A stretch of 64,000 bases of DNA from Roseomonas populi (GTDB lineage: Bacteria > Pseudomonadota > Alphaproteobacteria > Acetobacterales > Acetobacteraceae), in NCBI RefSeq assembly GCF_024594815.1, contig NZ_JANJOU010000002.1, forward strand, positions 310,001 through 374,000, written 5' to 3'. Position numbers and translations under genes: made by a program. The notes beneath the pieces were generated by a model, which made no database searches, had not been told where the DNA came from, and saw only the letters and a program-made list of their open reading frames with translations. Shown piece by piece: positions 1 to 6,116 of the stretch (within the stretch, counting starts at the first letter, position 1; each line of letters begins with the position of its first letter).

Positions 1-681
1 ATAGTAGCGGTCCGGGTCGGCGTGGATGGAGACGGTCAGCACGTCGCCGCGCGTCCAGAAGATGCCCTGCGTGCCGTTCCCGTGATGGCTGTCGATGTCG
101 AGCGTCGCCACGCGGCGCGCACCGGCGCCGCGCAGCGCCTGCACGGCCAGCGCCGCGTTGTTAACGAAGCAGTGGCCCCCGGCGCGCGCGGCGTAGGCAT
201 GATGCCCGGGCGGGCGGCAGAGCGCGTAGGCGGTGCCGCCCTTCGCCGCGGCATCCGCAGCGGCCAGCGCACAGCCCGCTGCGCCGAGCGCCGCCTCCCA
301 GGTGCCGGGGCCGACAGGGCAGGCCGTGTCCGCCGTGTACCAGCCGGCCTTGCCCACAGCCTGGGTAGAGGGCCGGGCCCCCTGCGCGAGCATCTCCGGC
401 GAGGGATGGATATTCGCCACGATCTCCGCGCCGGCGCCGGGCGTGGCCGCCCACTCCGCCGGGCCGTCGCGCAGCCAGTCCAGGTAGTCGGGGGCGTGCA
501 CCGTCTCCAGCGCCGCGCGGCCGGGCAGGGCAGGGGTGATTGCAGCGATGCCCAGCGTTTTCAGCCCCTCACGCAGCGCCGCCGCCCGCGCCGGCACCTC
601 GAAGTTCGGCCGGAGCACGCCACGCTGCAGGAAGAACTGCGGCGCGTGCGCCGATTCCGCGGGGTGGTCAAAGGCTTGCAT
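1..681 (-). CDS. Histone deacetylase-like / acetylpolyamine amidohydrolase (3' truncated by window)
   Basis: Only the first 227 codons are present; the gene runs off the left edge. The start is the ATG at 679-681. The family's zinc-amidohydrolase signature is clear: R156-P-P-G-H-H with the active-site pair H160-H161, then D-I-D-S-H-H-G-N-G-T-Q, where D197 and H199 are two of the three zinc ligands. The third ligand lies outside the window. Spacing and N-terminus resemble bacterial acetylpolyamine aminohydrolases, which remove acetyl groups from acetylated polyamines or other small amides in the cytoplasm. It is divergent from an operon of further amide hydrolases (133 bases between starts), which favours a small-molecule substrate over a protein one. 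The substrate is inferred. Confidence 0.88.
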   Translation of the reverse strand, partial: MQAFDHPAESAHAPQFFLQRGVLRPNFEVPARAAALREGLKTLGIAAITPALPGRAALETVHAPDYLDWLRDGPAEWAATPGAGAEIVANIHPSPEMLAQGARPSTQAVGKAGWYTADTACPVGPGTWEAALGAAGCALAAADAAAKGGTAYALCRPPGHHAYAARAGGHCFVNNAALAVQALRGAGARRVATLDIDSHHGNGTQGIFWTRGDVLTVSIHADPDRYY

Positions 682-814
682 GGGCCGACCCTATGGGCGC
701 CCCGGGCGCTTGTCCACGCGGCCGCGCCCATGCCCCGGAGATCCCCCGGCGATCCCTCGACAGGGGACGCGGAAGGCGTAGCCTGCGCGCCCTTGCCACT
801 TTCAGGACGGTTCC

Positions 815-2107
815 ATGACCCCTCTCGACCCCGGTGCGAAACGCGCGATCCTGGAGGCCGTGAAGGCCCTGGAGGGGGCGGCGATCGACCGCCTCGCCGA
901 CCTCGTGCGCTGCGAGTCCACCTTGGGGAAGGAGGCGGGCGCGCTGGAGCTGATGGCGCGGAACTATGAGTCGCTTGGCTTGGCCCCACGCCGCATCCCG
1001 ACCGATCCGGAGGCGCTGAAAGACCATCCCGGCTTCTCGCCCCCGCTTATCTCCTATGCCGGCCGCGACAACGTGGCCGCCATCTTCACCCCGCGCGAGG
1101 TGAAGGGCCGCAGCCTGGCGCTGCAGGGGCATGTGGACGTGGTGCCGGAAGGTGCGGCGGATCTCTGGATCACCCCGCCCTACGAGCCGTCGGTGCGGGA
1201 TGGCCGCATGTACGGGCGCGGCGCGGGTGACATGAAGGCGGGCATCGTCTCCTACCTCACGGCCTTTCAGGCGCTGAAGATGGCCGGGCTGCAGCCAGCC
1301 GCCCCCGTGCAGATGCAGGCGGTGATCGAGGAGGAGTGCAGCGGCAACGGCGCCCTGGCCACCATGCTCGCCATGCCCAAGACGGATGCGGTAGTGATCC
1401 CCGAGCCCGGGCCGGGCATGGCCGCAATGTACTCGGCCGAAGTCGGCGTTGTCTGGGCCTGGGTGACGGTGACCGGCCGCCCGACCCATGTGCGCGACAT
1501 GCACGCGGGCATTAACGCCATCGAGGGGGCGATGCGGATCGCGGCGCGCTTCAAGGACTACGAGAACGAGCGCAACCGCGCCGAGAACGTCCACGCGGCC
1601 TTCCGCGGGGTGAACCATCCCGTGAACGTCAACCTCGGCACGGTTGAGGGCGGAGAGTGGAACTCCTCCGTTCCCACCCGCGCGCGGATCGGGCTGCGGG
1701 TCGGCGTCATGCTCGGCTACTCGGCGGCGCAGACGAAGGCGGACATCGAGCGCATCGTAAGCGAGGCGGCGGCCGATCCGGGGCTGCGCGGCACGCAGGT
1801 GAAGCTGGAGTTCAAGGGCTTCATGGCCGATCCCTGCGGCTTCGACATGGAGAGCGATATCGCCCGCCTAGCCCAGCGCGCCTATGCGGAGGCGAGCGGG
1901 AGTGAACTGCGCCACTACCCCGCCACCGGGCTCACCGATGGCCGCTTTTTCACCCTCTACCAGGACACGCCGGTGGCCTGCTTCGGGCCGGAGGCGCAGG
2001 AGATCCACGGCATCGACGAGAGCGTGTCCCTCTCCTCCATGCACGACATCACCCGCAGCATTGCGCTGCTGATGGCCGAGTGGTGCGGGGTGGAGAAGGC
2101 GGCATGA
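815..2107 (+). CDS. M20 family metallo-deacylase (ArgE/DapE-like)
   Basis: The 430-residue protein has the di-zinc M20 peptidase/deacylase pattern: G-H-V-D with H106 and D108, bridging D139 in G-A-G-D-M-K-A-G, the catalytic E-E-E near 172-174, E197 in P-E-P-G, and a late histidine in E-I-H-G-I-D-E. Family members hydrolyse N-acyl or peptide bonds of amino-acid derivatives; this one resembles the ArgE/DapE/acetylornithine-deacetylase group, but the exact substrate cannot be read from sequence. It opens an apparent five-gene operon; its TGA overlaps the next ATG (ATGA), so the two are probably translated together. Confidence 0.9.
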   Translation: MTPLDPGAKRAILEAVKALEGAAIDRLADLVRCESTLGKEAGALELMARNYESLGLAPRRIPTDPEALKDHPGFSPPLISYAGRDNVAAIFTPREVKGRSLALQGHVDVVPEGAADLWITPPYEPSVRDGRMYGRGAGDMKAGIVSYLTAFQALKMAGLQPAAPVQMQAVIEEECSGNGALATMLAMPKTDAVVIPEPGPGMAAMYSAEVGVVWAWVTVTGRPTHVRDMHAGINAIEGAMRIAARFKDYENERNRAENVHAAFRGVNHPVNVNLGTVEGGEWNSSVPTRARIGLRVGVMLGYSAAQTKADIERIVSEAAADPGLRGTQVKLEFKGFMADPCGFDMESDIARLAQRAYAEASGSELRHYPATGLTDGRFFTLYQDTPVACFGPEAQEIHGIDESVSLSSMHDITRSIALLMAEWCGVEKAA

Positions 2108-3345
2108 GCAACCTTCCCCTCTCCGGCGCGCGGCTCTGGGAATCCCTGATGGAGATGGCGCGGATCGGCGCCACCCCGAAAGGCGGCTGCAACCGCCAGA
2201 CGCTGACGCCACTGGACGGGGAGGGTCGCGCGTTGCTCGCGCGCTGGGGCGCGGAGGTCGGGTTGGCGCTGAGAACCGACCGGCTGGGCAACATGGCCCT
2301 GCTGCGCCCTGGGCGCGATCCCGCCCGCAAGCCTGTTGCCATCGGCAGCCACCTCGATACCCAGCCCACGGGCGGGAAGTTCGACGGGGTGCTGGGCGTG
2401 CTCGCGGGGCTGGAGGTGATGCGCGCCCTGCACGAGGCAGGAGCGGAAACGGAAGCGCCGATCGTCCTGATCAACTGGACGAACGAGGAGGGCGCGCGCT
2501 TCTCCCCGCCGATGATGGGCAGCGGCGCCGCGATCGGCGCCTTCACCGAGCAGGAGGTGCTCGATAAGCGCGACCCGGACGGTGTGCGCTTCGGCGACGC
2601 GCTGGAGGCGATTGGCTGGAAGGGCGAAGCGGACCCCGCAAGGCTGCGCGAGCTGGAAGCCTATTTCGAGCTGCACATCGAGCAGGGGCCGGTGCTTGAG
2701 CGAGAGGGGCTGGACGTCGGCGTCGTCACCCACGCCCTGGCGCAGCAATGGTTCGACGTGACCGTGACCGGCGAGGACGCCCATGCCGGCGGGACGATGG
2801 CGCACCGGCGTGATTCGCTGATTGCGGCCTCCATCCTGATCCAGGCACTGGAGACGATCGCGCTGGAATCCGGCGGCGACGCCCGCGCCACGGTCGGCCG
2901 CATCGCCGTGGAGCCATCCAGCCGCAACGTCGTCCCCTCCGTCACCCGCTTCAGCGTGGACCTGCGCCACGGCGACGAGGCGGCGCTCGACGCCATGGCA
3001 GCCGCGCTGCGGGAGAGGGCGGCGGATATCGCGGCATCCCGCGGCGTCGCTGTCGATGTGGCGCCCTTCTGGACTTCACCCCAGACCCCCTTCGACCCGA
3101 TCCTCGCCCAGCGCCTGCGGGATTCCGCCAAGGCGCGCGGCATCCGCTTCCGCGACATGCCCACCGGAATTGGGCATGATGCCGTCTATGTCGCGCGCCA
3201 GGTCCCCACGGTGATGATCTTCTGCCCCTGCCACGGCGGCATCAGCCACAACGAGGCGGAGAGCATCACGCCGGAATGGGCGGAGGCCGGGCTGATAGTG
3301 CTGGCGGACGCCGTTTTGGCCACCGCCGGCGCGGCGCGGGGCTGA
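2104..3345 (+). CDS. M20 amidase, hydantoinase/carbamoylase type (Zn-dependent hydrolase)
   Basis: The 413-residue protein belongs to the N-carbamoyl-L-amino-acid hydrolase / beta-ureidopropionase / allantoate amidohydrolase branch of M20. Visible signatures are G-S-H-L-D-T-Q-P-T-G-G-K-F-D-G, the N-W-T-N-E-E-G-A-R-F catalytic glutamate block, H-I-E-Q-G-P-V-L-E, the dimerisation motif G-E-D-A-H-A-G, and C-terminal S-H-N-E-A-E. An upstream in-frame ATG at 2080 exists inside the previous gene, but the ATG at 2104 gives the usual family N-terminus and an ATGA overlap with the preceding stop. It probably opens a C-N bond in a ureido or amide compound. Carbamoyl amino acid, allantoate and ureidopropionate cannot be told apart here. 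Confidence 0.9.
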   Translation: MSNLPLSGARLWESLMEMARIGATPKGGCNRQTLTPLDGEGRALLARWGAEVGLALRTDRLGNMALLRPGRDPARKPVAIGSHLDTQPTGGKFDGVLGVLAGLEVMRALHEAGAETEAPIVLINWTNEEGARFSPPMMGSGAAIGAFTEQEVLDKRDPDGVRFGDALEAIGWKGEADPARLRELEAYFELHIEQGPVLEREGLDVGVVTHALAQQWFDVTVTGEDAHAGGTMAHRRDSLIAASILIQALETIALESGGDARATVGRIAVEPSSRNVVPSVTRFSVDLRHGDEAALDAMAAALRERAADIAASRGVAVDVAPFWTSPQTPFDPILAQRLRDSAKARGIRFRDMPTGIGHDAVYVARQVPTVMIFCPCHGGISHNEAESITPEWAEAGLIVLADAVLATAGAARG

Positions 3346-3349
3346 GCGC

Positions 3350-4843
3350 GTGCGGATCGCGATCGGCGGCTTCCAGCACGAGAGCCACTCCTTCGCCCCC
3401 GTGCCGACGCGCTGGGACGACTTCCTCAACCCCGGCGGATGGCCGGTGCCGCAGCGCGGCGCCACGCTGCTGGACGGCCTGCGCAACACGGGCGTGCCGG
3501 CCGCCGGCGCGATCCAGGCCGCGGAGCGCAGCGGCATCGAGATCGTGCCGCTCGCCTGGGCCTTCGCCAATCCGGCCGGGCCGGTGCAGGCGGAGGCCTT
3601 CGAGCGCGTTACCGCCTTCATCGTCTCCGAGCTGTCGGACGCGCTGGCGAGGGCGCCGCTGGACGGCATCTACCTGGACCTGCACGGCGCCATGGTGGCG
3701 GAGGAGTTCCCGGACGCGGAGGGCGAGCTGCTGCGCCGCGTCCGCGCCCTCGCCGGGCCGGATGTCCCCATTGCCTGCAGCCTGGACCCGCACTGCAACC
3801 TGACGGCGGCGATGGTGGAGCGGGCCGACGCGCTCGCGCCCTATCGCACCTACCCGCACATTGACATGAAGCAGGCGGGCGCGCGCGCCATCCGCCTGTT
3901 GGTGGAGCGTATGAGGCGCGGCCGCCCCTTTGCCCGCGCCTATCGCCAAGTGGATTTCTGGCTGCCCATCACCAGCCAGTGCACCCTCGTCCCGCCGATG
4001 AGCGAGGTCTATGCGGAGCGGGAGCGCATCGCGACCCGCCACGGGGTTTCGGAGCTCGCCTTCTGCTTCGGCTTTCCCTACGCCGACTTCCCGGGCTGCG
4101 GCATGGCGGTGGCCGCCTTCGCATCCGACCAGGCCGCGGCGGATGCGGCGGCGGACGAGTTCCTTGCCCTGCTGAACCGCCGTGAGCGCGACTTCGCCGG
4201 CGAGATCCTCCCCGCCGACCGCGCCGTGGCCGAGGCCATCCGGGTCAACGCCTCCCGCCCCGTGATCATCGCGGACACGCAGGACAACCCCGGCGGCGGC
4301 GGCCACGGCGACACCACCGGCCTGCTAGCCGAGCTGGTCCGGCAGAACGCCCGCAAGGCAGTGGTCGGCTCCATCAACGACCCCGAGAGCGCGGCGGCCT
4401 GCCATAGGGCCGGGGAGGGGGCGACCGTCTCCCTCAAGCTCGGCGGCCGGAGCGACGGCGCGCCGCTGGAGGTCACGGCGCGCGTGCTGCGCCTCTCCAA
4501 CGGGCGCTTCACCTGCACGGGCGCGATGGCGGGCGGCAACCCCGCCGATCTCGGCCCCTCCGCCCTCGTCGCGATCGGCGGCGTGCGCGCGATCGTCACC
4601 AGCCGGAAGATGCAGGCCTACGACCTCGCGCTGTTCCGCCATATCGGGGTGGAGCCGGCGCAGGAGGGAATCGTGGTGGTCAAATCCTCGGTACATTTCC
4701 GCGCGGACTTCCAGCCCATCGCGGAACGCGTCATCGTCGCCGCAGCACCCGGCCCGGTTGTGGCGGATCCAGCCACGCTACCGTTCCGCCACCTCCGCCC
4801 GGGTCTTCGCCTGCGCCCCGGCGCCAACGAGGTGACGCGATGA
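3350..4843 (+). CDS. M81 family metallopeptidase (MlrC/microcystinase-like)
   Basis: The 497-residue protein starts with GTG four bases after the preceding TGA. The N-terminus R-I-A-I-G-G-F-Q-H-E-S-H-S-F and the blocks D-L-H-G-A-M-V and D-P-H-C-N-L-T are typical of M81, whose best-known member, MlrC, cleaves linear fragments of microcystin. Most bacterial M81 proteins act on unknown substrates, so MlrC function should not be assumed. The domain order is the usual one, with an N-terminal DUF1485-type catalytic half and a C-terminal half from about residue 310. It sits between two M20 hydrolases and a VOC/GNAT pair in a single coupled operon. Confidence 0.88.
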   Translation: MRIAIGGFQHESHSFAPVPTRWDDFLNPGGWPVPQRGATLLDGLRNTGVPAAGAIQAAERSGIEIVPLAWAFANPAGPVQAEAFERVTAFIVSELSDALARAPLDGIYLDLHGAMVAEEFPDAEGELLRRVRALAGPDVPIACSLDPHCNLTAAMVERADALAPYRTYPHIDMKQAGARAIRLLVERMRRGRPFARAYRQVDFWLPITSQCTLVPPMSEVYAERERIATRHGVSELAFCFGFPYADFPGCGMAVAAFASDQAAADAAADEFLALLNRRERDFAGEILPADRAVAEAIRVNASRPVIIADTQDNPGGGGHGDTTGLLAELVRQNARKAVVGSINDPESAAACHRAGEGATVSLKLGGRSDGAPLEVTARVLRLSNGRFTCTGAMAGGNPADLGPSALVAIGGVRAIVTSRKMQAYDLALFRHIGVEPAQEGIVVVKSSVHFRADFQPIAERVIVAAAPGPVVADPATLPFRHLRPGLRLRPGANEVTR

Positions 4844-5241
4844 ACCCGATGTTCAGCCACGTGATGGTCGGCGCGAGGGACGTGGAGACCCTGGCACGCT
4901 TCTACGACGCCGTGCTGCTGCCCCTCGGCCTGGAGCGTGGCCCCGACTCCTCGGCCGGCCCGCGCGGCATCTGCTACCGCGCCCCCGGCGCGCGCCACCC
5001 GACCTTCGACGTACAGGAGCCCTTCGACGGCAACCCGCCGGGCCATGGGAACGGCAGCATGGTGGCCTTCATGGCCCCGAACCGCGAGGCGGTGGACGCC
5101 GCCCATGCCGCCGCCCTGGCCCATGGCGGGACGGACGAGGGCGCGCCAGGGCTGCGCACCCGCTACGACCCGCACTACTACGGCGCCTATATGCGAGACC
5201 CTGAGGGCAACAAGCTCCACGTCGTCCACCACGGTCCGTGA
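4840..5241 (+). CDS. VOC (glyoxalase/bleomycin-resistance) family protein
   Basis: The 133-residue protein has a single vicinal-oxygen-chelate fold. It begins F-S-H-V-M-V-G-A-R-D-V-E-T-L-A-R-F-Y-D and ends with the typical A-Y-M-R-D-P-E-G-N-K-L block, the two beta-alpha-beta modules expected of a glyoxalase-like monomer. Metal positions fit H7 near the N-terminus and acidic residues in the last strand, but this was not modelled. The ATG overlaps the M81 stop as ATGA. VOC proteins include lyases, dioxygenases, isomerases and drug binders, so the reaction is unknown; context suggests an accessory step in the same catabolic operon. Confidence 0.85.
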   Translation: MNPMFSHVMVGARDVETLARFYDAVLLPLGLERGPDSSAGPRGICYRAPGARHPTFDVQEPFDGNPPGHGNGSMVAFMAPNREAVDAAHAAALAHGGTDEGAPGLRTRYDPHYYGAYMRDPEGNKLHVVHHGP

Positions 5242-5251
5242 CACCCGGGGG

Positions 5252-5689
5252 ATGAGCGCCAGGATCGCCCGCCTCGAGACCCTGCCTACTGGCTTCGCGG
5301 CGCTGCGCGACACGGCGCTGGCCGAGGGCTGGCGGATGCTGCAGGTGTTGGAGGAGGACTGGACAGGCGGTGCCCTCCGCTTCGACCGGCCGGGCGAAGG
5401 GCTGTTCGCCGCCTGGCGCCGCGACGACCTGGCCGGGATCGTCGGGCTCAGCATCGACCCTTATGCGGGGGATCGAGGCACGGCCCGGCTGCGCCGCCTC
5501 TACGTCGCGCCCGCCCATCGCGGGCGGGGCGTGGGCCGCGCCCTGGTGGACGCCGCAACGGAGGCCGCGGCGGAGCATGGATTCAAGCTTTTGCGCGTGC
5601 GCTCACCCGGCGGGGCCCGCCGCTTCTACGAGGCTTGCGGCTTCGTGCCGGCCGTCCTGCGCTCCGCGACCCATGTGCGGCCGCTCTGA
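5252..5689 (+). CDS. GNAT family N-acetyltransferase
   Basis: The 145-residue protein contains the GNAT acetyl-CoA loop V-A-P-A-H-R-G-R-G-V-G-R-A-L, preceded by the beta4 strand A-R-L-R-R-L-Y-V and followed by the C-terminal F-Y-E-A-C-G-F motif. The frame stays open upstream into the VOC gene, but the ATG at 5252, ten bases after the VOC stop, gives a full-length GNAT. It is probably the last gene of the hydrolase operon. It transfers an acetyl group to an amine of unknown identity, perhaps protecting or detoxifying a product or analogue of the pathway. Confidence 0.85.
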   Translation: MSARIARLETLPTGFAALRDTALAEGWRMLQVLEEDWTGGALRFDRPGEGLFAAWRRDDLAGIVGLSIDPYAGDRGTARLRRLYVAPAHRGRGVGRALVDAATEAAAEHGFKLLRVRSPGGARRFYEACGFVPAVLRSATHVRPL

Positions 5690-5702
5690 GCGGCCCCACC
5701 CC

Positions 5703-5960
5703 TCACATCCTCGCGGCGGTGTCGCCCAGCGTCCGCACCGCGTCCTGGGCCTTGGCCAGCTCGCGCCCGGTATCGCCGACACGCCTGTGCCAACCTTGTA
5801 CGCTGGCCTGCAGCTTCGCGGTGCTGTCGCGCAGCTCGTAGAGGCTTTCCCGGAAGTTGTTCATCGCCGCCCTCTGCGCGTCCTGCGAGACGGCGAGGAG
5901 GCGGAGGGCGGATTGCAGCCGCTCCAGCGGGGCACGGTTCAGGGGAAGGATCTCGGCCAT
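5703..5960 (-). CDS. Small helical hypothetical protein (phasin-like in character)
   Basis: The 85-residue protein is read from the ATG at 5958-5960. A start 24 codons upstream is possible but adds a sequence of different character. I do not recognise a family. The chain is rich in Ala, Gln, Arg and Leu, with no signal peptide or membrane segment, and reads as one or two long amphipathic helices (R-L-Q-S-A-L-R-L-L-A-V-S-Q-D-A-Q then S-L-Y-E-L-R-D-S-T-A-K-L-Q). This resembles short phasin-like or coiled-coil proteins. It converges on the GNAT gene with a 13-base gap and lies downstream of the glucan synthase on the same strand. Confidence 0.55.
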   Translation of the reverse strand: MAEILPLNRAPLERLQSALRLLAVSQDAQRAAMNNFRESLYELRDSTAKLQASVQGWHRRVGDTGRELAKAQDAVRTLGDTAARM

Positions 5961-6059
5961 GCGGCGCGCTCCGGAAGAAGGTGACCAGAGGCTTAACGCG
6001 GCATGGGCCACGCCCGCAGCTTCATTCTGCATTAACGAAATTCACTTCTGACGCCCGGG

Positions 6060-6096
6060 AAAGACGAACGGCCCGCCGGGTCTCCCCGGCGGGCCG
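6060..6096 (-). terminator. Terminator hairpin of the glucan synthase gene
   Basis: A perfect 12-bp inverted repeat (6069-6080 with 6085-6096) encloses a 4-base loop. On the minus strand it falls 20 bases after the synthase stop codon and is followed by a modest T-rich run (TTCGTCTTT). This is a good intrinsic-terminator candidate for a GC-rich genome. Confidence 0.65.
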
Positions 6097-6116
6097 CCCC
6101 AGGTCTCGCGCAGCGG

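Noticed and set aside
3350-4843. Calling the M81 gene mlrC
   Set aside because: M81 proteins are widespread and no other microcystin gene (mlrA, mlrB, mlrD) is present.
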